NCBI GenBank assembly: GCA_902798285.1
Contig: CADBVZ010000011.1
Coordinates: forward strand, 62,001-126,000
Direction: 5' to 3'
From: an uncultured Prevotella sp.
GTDB taxonomy: Bacteria > Bacteroidota > Bacteroidia > Bacteroidales > Bacteroidaceae
Length of the DNA: 64,000 bases
Part shown: positions 42,466 through 49,645 of the stretch, in pieces
Numbering within the stretch: the first letter of the stretch is position 1
How the letters are laid out: each line of letters starts with the position of its first letter
Position numbers and translations under genes: made by a program
Notes under the pieces: generated by a model
Told to the model about the DNA's origin: nothing
Database searches by the model: none
The model's input: the letters and a program-made list of their open reading frames with translations, nothing else

Positions 42466-43067
42466 AATCCTTTTATAAATTTACGTAATTGTTCTACATT
42501 CTTCAATGCTGGTTCAATCTCGAAGCGCGAGTTGAGATCTACACCGGCGAACTTAGGGTGATGGATGGCGCGAACGCTTGCTGCGTCATCGGGACTGATG
42601 CCTCCACTCAACAGAAACGGTGTGTCGCCTTGATAGGCTGATAGTACGCTCCAGTCGAACTTCTCGCCATTGCCTCCTACGCTTTTGCCCTTAGTATCAA
42701 AGAGAAAAAAATCTACCAATCCTTCATACGCCTGGCAGGCTTTAAAGTCCTCGGGTGTGGCGATGTTAAAGGCTTTGATAAGATGATAGCCTTCGAGGGT
42801 CTTTACATAGTCTGTATTCTCTTTACCATGCAACTGAATATAGTCGAGACTGTACTCGTTGGCTATGGCCTTCACCTGTGCGATGTTCTCATCTACAAAT
42901 ACCCCCACGCGCTTGCATTTTGTAGGCAGATAGTCAGGGCGCTCACTCACGTAGCGGCTCGACTTTGGCCAGAAGATGAAGCCCATTAAGTCTACCCCTA
43001 AGGCCTCCACCTCGCGGATGTTCTCCGCCTCGCGCATACCACAAACCTTAACCTTCTGTTGAGCCAT
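42462..43067 (-). CDS. trpF: Phosphoribosylanthranilate isomerase
   Basis: 201 residues. [13 protein letters not shown] carries the catalytic cysteine (C9), and [15 protein letters not shown] the C-terminal phosphate-binding and aspartate region; [11 protein letters not shown] is the phosphate loop. It isomerises phosphoribosylanthranilate to CdRP. It starts only 6 nt after trpD. In related Bacteroidales trpC usually lies between trpD and trpF; here there is no room for it. The protein is not a TrpC-TrpF fusion, judged by length. Confidence 0.96.
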   Translation of the reverse strand: MAQQKVKVCGMREAENIREVEALGVDLMGFIFWPKSSRYVSERPDYLPTKCKRVGVFVDENIAQVKAIANEYSLDYIQLHGKENTDYVKTLEGYHLIKAFNIATPEDFKACQAYEGLVDFFLFDTKGKSVGGNGEKFDWSVLSAYQGDTPFLLSGGISPDDAASVRAIHHPKFAGVDLNSRFEIEPALKNVEQLRKFIKGL

Positions 43068-43073
43068 AAACCT

Positions 43074-44084
43074 TTACGAATTGAGTTCTACAAACTTCTT
43101 GAAGGTACGCAATGCATCTCCGCTGTCGATACTCTCACGGGCAATCTCTACACACTCCTCAATGCTCTTCTGGCCCTTCTCCAGCACCTGTATGCCAAAG
43201 GCAGCATTCGCCAGTACGATGTTCTTCTGGGCGGGTAGGGCGCGATTCTCAAGCACTGAGTCGAATATCTGAGCAGCCTCCTCTTCCGTAGCACCACCCA
43301 CTAGTTCTTCGGGCTTGGCTATCTCGAAGCCTAAGTCCTGAGGCTTGAAGATGCGCTCGTAGTCCTTCGTCGTCACCTTGAAATCGCCTGTGAGCGAAAT
43401 TTCGTCGTAACCGTCTATAGAATTCACGATACCATAGTCGATGCCAATCTTCTGATACACCTGATGGTACAGACGCATTTGGTCGAGGTTGGCCACACCC
43501 AGCAGCTGGCACTTGGGTTGCGAGGGATTCACCAGCGGACCTAAAAGGTTAAAAATAGTGGGGAACTGCAGTGCCTTGCGGATAGGACCCACAAACTTCA
43601 TGGCCTTGGCGAAGAGTTGGGCGTGCAGATAAACGATACCTGCCTCGTTTAATGAACGATTCAGTTTGTCCAGATCGTCTGTGAACTTGATACCATGATG
43701 TGCTATCACATTGCTTGCACCCGATACTGACGTTGCAGCGTAGTTACCATGCTTAGCCACCTTATAGCCAGCTCCTGCAATCACGAAACAGCTGGTGGTC
43801 GAGATATTAAAGGTGTTCTTCCTGTCGCCACCTGTTCCAACTACGTCGATGTAACGATCGCAATCCAGAATGGCTGGAACACCTGTTTCCAGAATACCAT
43901 CACGGAAACCCAACAACTCATCTACTGTTACCCCTCTCATCTGCAGGGCTGTCAGCAGGGCTGTAATCTGCTCCGTGGGATACTCACTCTGAGTGATACC
44001 AATCAGAATATTCTTCATTTCTTCACGAGTCAGTTCCTCGTGGTTCAGCATCCTATTCAGGATGTCTTTCATTGTCTGTGCCAT
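43074..44084 (-). CDS. trpD: Anthranilate phosphoribosyltransferase
   Basis: 336 residues. Motifs DVVGTGGDRKNTFNIST (PRPP binding), KHGNYAATSVSGASNV and VGPIRKALQFPTIFNLLGPL match TrpD. It transfers phosphoribose to anthranilate. No glutamine-amidotransferase fusion is present, consistent with a separate trpG. The short gap to trpG contains the repeated word TCAATTTTCAATCTTCAAT. Confidence 0.97.
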   Translation of the reverse strand: MAQTMKDILNRMLNHEELTREEMKNILIGITQSEYPTEQITALLTALQMRGVTVDELLGFRDGILETGVPAILDCDRYIDVVGTGGDRKNTFNISTTSCFVIAGAGYKVAKHGNYAATSVSGASNVIAHHGIKFTDDLDKLNRSLNEAGIVYLHAQLFAKAMKFVGPIRKALQFPTIFNLLGPLVNPSQPKCQLLGVANLDQMRLYHQVYQKIGIDYGIVNSIDGYDEISLTGDFKVTTKDYERIFKPQDLGFEIAKPEELVGGATEEEAAQIFDSVLENRALPAQKNIVLANAAFGIQVLEKGQKSIEECVEIARESIDSGDALRTFKKFVELNS

Positions 44085-44085
44085 A

Positions 44086-44118
44086 TTATTTCAATTATCA
44101 ATTTTCAATCTTCAATTA
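44086..44118. repeat. Intergenic word repeat between trpG and trpD
   Basis: TTTCAATTATCAATTTTCAA then TCTTCAATT: degenerate copies of a TTGAAAAT/TTGAAGAT word. The same word fills the trpB-trpE gap (46072-46093) and the susC-susD gap (57061-57095). Confidence 0.7.
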
Positions 44119-44679
44119 AAGAAACATCCAGTTTTGAAGCATTTTTTTGCCGTCGGGGGTGAGAACACTCTCTGGATGGAACTGTATGCCTCGTATGTTC
44201 ATTGTCTTGTGGCGTAGTGCCATGATCTGTCCCTCGTCCGATACGGCAGTCACCTCCAGACACTCGGGCAATCCTTCGCGACTGACTACCCACGAGTGGT
44301 AGCGACCTATGGTGATGTCGCGATCTATACCACTGAAGATGGGATCGTCTACTGTGATGTGGCATGGTGTAGCCACTCCGTGGAAAACGTCACTCAGATT
44401 CTCCAACTTTCCACCGAATGCCTCGCCGATGGCCTGATGCCCCAGACACACGCCCAGAATAGGTTTCTTACCTGCATAGGTCTTGATCACATCCAGCAGC
44501 AGTCCTGCCTCTGATGGAATACCAGGTCCCGGACTCAGTATAATTTTGCTATAGGGCTCCAGGTCCTGCAGTTCAAACTGGTCGTTACGCAGCACTGTTA
44601 CCTCTGCACCCAGTTCCTTCACCAAATGACTCAAGTTGTATGTAAACGAGTCGTAGTTGTCTATGATAACGATTTTCAT
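44116..44679 (-). CDS. trpG: Anthranilate synthase component II (glutamine amidotransferase)
   Basis: 187 residues. Class I amidotransferase with nucleophile C78 in GVCLGHQAIGE, oxyanion region SPGPGIPSEAG, and His/Glu in GIQFHPESVL. It supplies ammonia to TrpE. It overlaps trpE by 4 nt, so the two subunits are translationally coupled. A PabA role is possible as in other bacteria. Confidence 0.96.
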   Translation of the reverse strand: MKIVIIDNYDSFTYNLSHLVKELGAEVTVLRNDQFELQDLEPYSKIILSPGPGIPSEAGLLLDVIKTYAGKKPILGVCLGHQAIGEAFGGKLENLSDVFHGVATPCHITVDDPIFSGIDRDITIGRYHSWVVSREGLPECLEVTAVSDEGQIMALRHKTMNIRGIQFHPESVLTPDGKKMLQNWMFL

Positions 44680-46067
44680 AATTCTTCAGCTTTAATGATT
44701 GCCTTACGCAGGGCTCCCAGTTTGTTGTTCACTTCCTGCAGTTCGTACTCCACATCGCTCTTGGCCACTATACCGCCACCAGCCTGGAACCACAACTCAC
44801 CGTTACGACTCACGAAGGTACGTATGGTGATGGCTTGATTCAGACTGCCGTCCAGTCCGATGTAGCCGATACAGCCACCATAGGCACCACGATTGTGTGG
44901 CTCGTATTCGCTGATCAGTTGCATGGCTCGCACCTTGGGTGCACCTGAGAGTGTACCAGCAGGGAATGTGTCGATAAACGCCTTGATAGGATCAGCATCC
45001 TTATCTAGTTCACCACTCACACGACTCACCAGATGGATCACATGACTGTAGTACTGCAGATCCTTGTAGAAGTCCACCTTCACACCGTGACAGTTTCTCG
45101 ACAGGTCGTTGCGTGCAAGGTCCACCAGCATCACGTGCTCAGCGTTCTCCTTGGGATCGTTGCGCAGATACTCAGCGCCCTTGCGGTCAGCCTCTGCATC
45201 GCCCGTACGCTTGGTTGTTCCGGCAATCGGGTCGATGTAAGCCTTACGTCCTTCGATACGACAGTGTGTCTCAGGACTTGAACCGAAGATGCGGAATCCG
45301 CCAAAGTCGAAGTAGAACAGATAGGGACTGGGGTTAATCGATCGCAGCGCACGATACAGCTTGAAGTCGTCGCCCTCATACTTCTGGATGAATCTTCGAC
45401 TCAGCACAATCTGGAACACATCGCCCCTCAGACAGTGCTTAATGCCCTTGCGTATGTTCTCGCGATGCTCATCATCGGTCAGTGTAGAGCGTACATCGCC
45501 AATAGGGTGGAAATCATACGCCTTCACGTTGGCCTTGTTCATCGCCTTCATCACCTCGTCTATCTTTGCCTCGCCGTCGAGTGATACCACCTTCAGCGTA
45601 TTGTTAAAATGGTCGAAGACGATCACCACTTTATATAATATATACAGCAAGTCGGGTGCATCGTTCTTGGCCTGTGTCTCGTCCTTCACGTCGATGTCCT
45701 CAAAGTAGCGTACAGCATTAAAACTGGTATAGCCGAATAGTCCGCACAGCTTGGCATCGTCGCCCTCTACATGTATACGGTCTATCAGTTCGTGTATAGC
45801 CTTGTCGCTGCGATACGCCTTGTTCACCTCGTGGGTCAGGGTGTTGCCGTCGGGGTAGGTGATAGTAGCCACCCCGTGACCGATAGCCGCGCTGGCCATC
45901 GGCTCAATGCCGATAAACGAGCGCGAGTTGTCCTTCTCGTGATAGTCCGAACTCTCCATCAGTGCACTCTGAGGATACAAATCTCTCAGCCTCATATACA
46001 CCCCTACCGGTGTATACAGATCTGCCAGAATGGTTTTCGATGTAGTCGTATAATTGAATGTACTCAT
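44676..46067 (-). CDS. trpE: Anthranilate synthase component I
   Basis: 463 residues from the ATG at 46067; an upstream TTG inside the intergenic word repeat is not a credible start. Chorismate-binding core: QIVLSRRF, IAGTTKRTGDAEAD, ELDKDADPIKAFIDTFPAGT, SGAPKVRAMQLI and GGCIGYIGLDGS. The N-terminal LMESSDYHEKDNSRSFIG holds the LLES-like feedback site for tryptophan (as LMESS). First committed enzyme of tryptophan synthesis, coupled to trpG. Confidence 0.96.
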   Translation of the reverse strand: MSTFNYTTTSKTILADLYTPVGVYMRLRDLYPQSALMESSDYHEKDNSRSFIGIEPMASAAIGHGVATITYPDGNTLTHEVNKAYRSDKAIHELIDRIHVEGDDAKLCGLFGYTSFNAVRYFEDIDVKDETQAKNDAPDLLYILYKVVIVFDHFNNTLKVVSLDGEAKIDEVMKAMNKANVKAYDFHPIGDVRSTLTDDEHRENIRKGIKHCLRGDVFQIVLSRRFIQKYEGDDFKLYRALRSINPSPYLFYFDFGGFRIFGSSPETHCRIEGRKAYIDPIAGTTKRTGDAEADRKGAEYLRNDPKENAEHVMLVDLARNDLSRNCHGVKVDFYKDLQYYSHVIHLVSRVSGELDKDADPIKAFIDTFPAGTLSGAPKVRAMQLISEYEPHNRGAYGGCIGYIGLDGSLNQAITIRTFVSRNGELWFQAGGGIVAKSDVEYELQEVNNKLGALRKAIIKAEEL

Positions 46068-46071
46068 AATT

Positions 46072-46093
46072 TCAATCTTCAATTTTCAATTAG
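46072..46093. repeat. Intergenic word repeat between trpB and trpE
   Basis: CAATCTTCAATTTTCAATT, same family as at 44086 and 57061. Confidence 0.65.
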
Positions 46094-47295
46094 AACTTTC
46101 CGTATTCACCAGCCATTGCCTTATTCTTAAGATAGGTCTCTACATCCTTATCGCCACGACCGCTTACCGTCAGCACTACTACATCGTCCTTCTTAAACTG
46201 CAACTTCTTTAGTGCTGCAATAGCGTGTGCACTCTCGATAGCAGGAATGATACCCTCCATACGGGTCAGTTCGTAGCCTCCGTAGATAGCCTCGTCGTCG
46301 TTGATGCTTACCACTTGCGTACGACCCTTCTTGGCCATGTTGCAGTGCATGGGTCCTACGCCTGGATAGTCCAGACCTGCTGAGATGGTGAATGCCTCCT
46401 CTATCTGACCGTCTTCGTTCTGCATCACCAGCATCTTCGCTCCGTGCAGAATACCCGTCTTACCCTTGTGGATGGTAGCAGCCGTGTAGTCTGTCTCCCA
46501 ACCGTGTCCGCCAGCTTCTGCCAATACGATCTTTACGCGTTCATCGTCCATGTAGTGGTAGATGGTACCAGCAGCGTTGCTGCCGCCTCCGATGCAGGCG
46601 ATGAGATAGTCGGGGTAGTCGCGACCGATCTTTTCTTCCAACTGCCATTTGATCTCCTCCGAGATTACAGCCTGCATCTTTGCTACCAGGTCGGGGTAGG
46701 GGTGAGGTCCCATTGTAGAGCCTACCAGATAGTAAGTATCTCTGGGATGACAGCACCAGTCTCTGATGGCTGCGCTACAAGCGTCAGAGAGTGTCATGTT
46801 ACCTGTACGCACGGGGTTCACCTGAGCACCCAACATCTTCATTCTTTCCACGTTGGTGTGCTGACGTTCCACATCCGTGGCACCCATAAACACCTCGCAC
46901 TTCATGTTCATCAGTGCACAAACTGTTGCTGTAGCCACACCATGTTGTCCTGCACCAGTTTCGGCGATAATACGAGTCTTACCCATCTTCTTCGCCAGCA
47001 GAATCTGTCCGATGGTGTTGTTAATCTTGTGGGCACCCGTGTGGTTCAGGTCCTCGCGTTTCAGGTAGAGCTGACAACCATACTGCTCACTCATACGCTT
47101 GGCGTAATAGAGTGGTGATGGTCTGCCCACGTAATCCTTCAGCAGAGCGTGATACTCTGCCTTAAACTCGTCGCTCTCTATGATAGGTCCGTAAGCCTCC
47201 TGCAGATCGTGCACACACTTGTAGAGAATCTCAGGCACATACGCCCCTCCAAACTCTCCGTAAAATCCATTCTCATCAACTTGATACTTTCCCAT
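46090..47295 (-). CDS. trpB: Tryptophan synthase beta subunit
   Basis: 401 residues from MGKYQVDENGFYGEFGGAYV; the longer frame to 47397 runs through the attenuator and is not coding. PLP lysine K90 in HTGAHKINN; the catalytic-glutamate region is in AETGAGQHGVATA; the PLP-phosphate loop is GGGSNAAG. It condenses indole with serine. It is the first structural gene of the operon, about 120 nt downstream of the leader peptide. Confidence 0.96.
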   Translation of the reverse strand: MGKYQVDENGFYGEFGGAYVPEILYKCVHDLQEAYGPIIESDEFKAEYHALLKDYVGRPSPLYYAKRMSEQYGCQLYLKREDLNHTGAHKINNTIGQILLAKKMGKTRIIAETGAGQHGVATATVCALMNMKCEVFMGATDVERQHTNVERMKMLGAQVNPVRTGNMTLSDACSAAIRDWCCHPRDTYYLVGSTMGPHPYPDLVAKMQAVISEEIKWQLEEKIGRDYPDYLIACIGGGSNAAGTIYHYMDDERVKIVLAEAGGHGWETDYTAATIHKGKTGILHGAKMLVMQNEDGQIEEAFTISAGLDYPGVGPMHCNMAKKGRTQVVSINDDEAIYGGYELTRMEGIIPAIESAHAIAALKKLQFKKDDVVVLTVSGRGDKDVETYLKNKAMAGEYGKF

Positions 47296-47344
47296 ATATT
47301 TTAATTTTTTATTTTTATATTCTTTTATTTTATGTTGGCCTCTT

Positions 47345-47381
47345 AAAAGAAAAGGCCCGTCGCAAGAACGACAGGCCTTTT
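47345..47381 (-). terminator. trp attenuator terminator hairpin
   Basis: Minus-strand AAAAGGCCTGTCG pairs with CGACGGGCCTTTT, followed by CTTTT. It lies between the leader peptide and trpB and would stop transcription when tryptophan is plentiful. Confidence 0.85.
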
Positions 47382-47415
47382 CGTATATCTCCACCATAGG
47401 TACGGGGCTATCTTC

Positions 47416-47472
47416 TCACGATCTTTCGAATCTTGAGCTACGCCACCACCAATAGTTATTCTGAATCATCAT
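47416..47472 (-). CDS. trpL: trp leader peptide with three tandem Trp codons
   Basis: Eighteen residues: MMIQNNYWWWRSSRFERS. Three consecutive TGG codons (47451-47443) are directly upstream of the attenuator hairpin. Ribosome stalling there when charged tRNA-Trp is scarce would favour an antiterminator and let trpB-E-G-D-F-A be transcribed. The leader starts about 28 nt after the -7 box. The purine-poor upstream region gives no clear Shine-Dalgarno, as often seen in Bacteroidota. Confidence 0.85.
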   Translation of the reverse strand: MMIQNNYWWWRSSRFERS

Positions 47473-47499
47473 TTTTATGTTTGTATTACAATTCGGCGG

Positions 47500-47531
47500 C
47501 AAAAGTATATATTTTCTTTCAATCCGCCAAA
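47500..47531 (-). promoter_or_regulatory. trp operon promoter
   Basis: Minus-strand TTTG (47531-47528), 20 nt, TACTTTTG (47507-47500). Confidence 0.8.
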
Positions 47532-47613
47532 TTTTTCCTCAATTATTTTTCATTTCTCCTATAAATTTCCTCATTTTCCTTACATGCGGCATTGACTTGG
47601 TGCCTTATGTGCC

Positions 47614-48078
47614 TTAGATGTTGAGGCCATAGTTCTGTTTGACTTCGCTCATGACGAAGGTAGACTCGATGGAGGAGAGACTCTCGATTTCGCCTAGTTT
47701 GTTGAGCACGAATTCCTGGTATTGTTTCATATCGCGTGCGCGTACCTTTAGAAGATAGTCGTAGGCGCCTGAGGTGTTGTAACACTCTGTGACCTCGGGG
47801 ATGCGATGGATGCGACGTACGAAGGCATCGGCTATCTCGTGATTGATCTGCTTGAGTTTTACCTTGCAGAACACCAGCAGACTCTGGTCGAGCATCTCGG
47901 GATCGAGAATGGCGACATACTTCTTGATGTAACCACGCTTTTCAAGTCGTTTTTGTCGTTCAAATACGGGGGTAGGGGTGAGATGAACGGCATCAGCGAG
48001 CTCTTTTGTGGTTAATTTTGCGTTTTTTTGCAGCGTTTTGAGTATCTGCAGGTCGATTTCGTCTAGGATTTCTGCCAT
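47614..48078 (-). CDS. Lrp/AsnC-family transcriptional regulator
   Basis: 154 residues: N-terminal helix-turn-helix (DEIDLQILKTLQKNAKLTTKELADAVHLTPTPVFERQKRLEKRG) and C-terminal amino-acid-sensing RAM domain (VTECYNTSGAYDYLLKVRARDM). It is divergent from metY with back-to-back promoters, so it probably controls metY and itself in response to an amino acid such as methionine or leucine. It also lies next to the trp operon promoter, but a role there is not indicated by the sequence. Confidence 0.93.
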   Translation of the reverse strand: MAEILDEIDLQILKTLQKNAKLTTKELADAVHLTPTPVFERQKRLEKRGYIKKYVAILDPEMLDQSLLVFCKVKLKQINHEIADAFVRRIHRIPEVTECYNTSGAYDYLLKVRARDMKQYQEFVLNKLGEIESLSSIESTFVMSEVKQNYGLNI

Positions 48079-48147
48079 GATTTAGAATGTTATTCTGTTT
48101 GAGGGTTTCTGAGAAGCCTTTATTGGAAAGATTTTCTTTCTCGGCTG

Positions 48148-48178
48148 CAAATTTAGGTATATTTTCTGAAATAGCAAA
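48148..48178 (-). promoter_or_regulatory. Lrp gene promoter
   Basis: Minus-strand TTTG (48178-48175), 19 nt, TAAATTTG (48155-48148). Its -33 is only a few bases from that of the divergent metY promoter. Confidence 0.7.
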
Positions 48179-48182
48179 GAAA

Positions 48183-48214
48183 TTTGGTAGATTTTTCTAA
48201 AACCCCTACCTTTG
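48183..48214 (+). promoter_or_regulatory. metY promoter
   Basis: TTTG (48183-48186), 20 nt, TACCTTTG (48207-48214). Confidence 0.8.
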
Positions 48215-48219
48215 CAGTC

Positions 48220-48355
48220 GAATTCGAGATTCGACAGCGAGCTCAGACGGCGCCTCAGCAATTCGAATAAATTCGATTGCGTTCGGCTTGCACTGACCTT
48301 GCACCACAAAAAGAAATAGGTAATAACATTATAAATTTAAAGAAAGGATTAAGTT
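48220..48355 (+). promoter_or_regulatory. Long metY leader with inverted repeats
   Basis: About 135 nt between transcription start and metY. It contains TCGAATTCGAGATTCGA and a related TTCGAATAAATTCGA, which can pair internally. No known SAM riboswitch could be recognised. A second weak -7-like TGACCTTG is near 48294. Confidence 0.4.
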
Positions 48356-49645
48356 ATGAGTACAAAGAAGAATTACAAGTTTGAGACTTTGCAACTGCAT
48401 GTAGGCCAGGAACAGGCAGACCCCGCTACCGACGCTCGCGCCGTGCCCATTTACCAGACCACAAGCTATGTGTTCCACAATAGTCAGCACGCTGCCGATC
48501 GCTTCGGACTTCGCGATGCTGGTAATATCTATGGTCGACTGACCAACTCTACCCAGGGTGTGTTCGAGGATCGTGTTGCCGCTCTTGAGGGTGGCGTAGC
48601 CGGTCTGGCTGTAGCATCAGGAGCTGCTGCCATCACTTATGCCCTGCAGAACATTGTGCAGGCTGGCGATCACATCGTAGCTGCCGACAACCTGTATGGT
48701 GGTTCGTATAATCTGATTACCCACACGCTGAGCACGCAGGGTATCACGAACACCATTCTGAACGTGAATGATTTGGAGGCTCTCGAAGCCGCCATCAAAC
48801 CCAACACAAAGGTGATATATGCCGAGACCTTCGGTAACCCCAACAGCGATGTGCTCGATATTGAGGGCGTAGCCGCTGTGGCTCATAAACATGGTATTCC
48901 GTTGATTGTTGATAATACATTTGGTACACCTTATTTAATCAGACCATTGGAACACGGTGCAGATATCGTGGTTCACTCCGCTACCAAGTTCCTAGGCGGA
49001 CACGGATCGAGCCTGGGCGGTGTCATCGTTGATGGCGGCAAGTTCGACTGGAAACAGAACGACAAGTTCCCCACACTGGCTAAGCCCGATCCCTCATACC
49101 ACGGCATCGTATTTGCCGACGCAGTAGGCGCTGCTGCTTACGTGACGAGAATTCGTGCCGTCATCCTGCGTGATACTGGTGCTGCTATTTCACCATTTAA
49201 TGCTTTCATCTTGTTGCAGGGTGTCGAGACTCTGAGTCTGCGTGTGGAGCGTCATGTAGAGAATGCCCTGAAGGTGGTTGACTTCCTGGCTAATCATCCG
49301 AAGGTGGCTAAGGTAAACCATCCGGCTCTGGAGAGTCACCACGACCACCAGCTGTACAAGAAGTATTTCCCCAACGGTGGTGCTAGCATCTTCACCTTCG
49401 AGATCAAGGGTGGACAGGAAGAAGCTTGGAAGTTTATCGATGCACTGCAGATCTTCTCACTGCTGGCTAATGTGGCCGATGTGAAGAGTCTGGTGATTCA
49501 TCCTTACACCACCACCCATTCACAGCTCTCGCCCGAGGAACTGGCTGAGCAGCATATCACACCATCGACCATCCGCCTCTCTATCGGTACGGAGCACATC
49601 GATGATATCATTGCCGACCTGAGTCAGGCTTTCGATCAGATCTAG
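48356..49645 (+). CDS. metY: O-acetylhomoserine sulfhydrylase
   Basis: 429 residues, the length of MetY. PLP-dependent Cys/Met metabolism enzyme: K211 in HSATKFLGGHGSSLGG binds PLP, and the YQTTSYVFHNSQHAADRFGLRDAGNIYGRLTN segment is typical of O-acetylhomoserine aminocarboxypropyltransferases. It makes homocysteine from O-acetylhomoserine and sulfide. It has its own promoter and leader and converges on the HTCS gene; the two stop codons share the palindrome CTAG at 49642-49645. Confidence 0.94.
   Translation: MSTKKNYKFETLQLHVGQEQADPATDARAVPIYQTTSYVFHNSQHAADRFGLRDAGNIYGRLTNSTQGVFEDRVAALEGGVAGLAVASGAAAITYALQNIVQAGDHIVAADNLYGGSYNLITHTLSTQGITNTILNVNDLEALEAAIKPNTKVIYAETFGNPNSDVLDIEGVAAVAHKHGIPLIVDNTFGTPYLIRPLEHGADIVVHSATKFLGGHGSSLGGVIVDGGKFDWKQNDKFPTLAKPDPSYHGIVFADAVGAAAYVTRIRAVILRDTGAAISPFNAFILLQGVETLSLRVERHVENALKVVDFLANHPKVAKVNHPALESHHDHQLYKKYFPNGGASIFTFEIKGGQEEAWKFIDALQIFSLLANVADVKSLVIHPYTTTHSQLSPEELAEQHITPSTIRLSIGTEHIDDIIADLSQAFDQI

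Noticed and set aside
48220..48355. SAM riboswitch before metY
   Set aside because: The leader is long and structured, but no core of a known SAM-binding class could be matched by eye.
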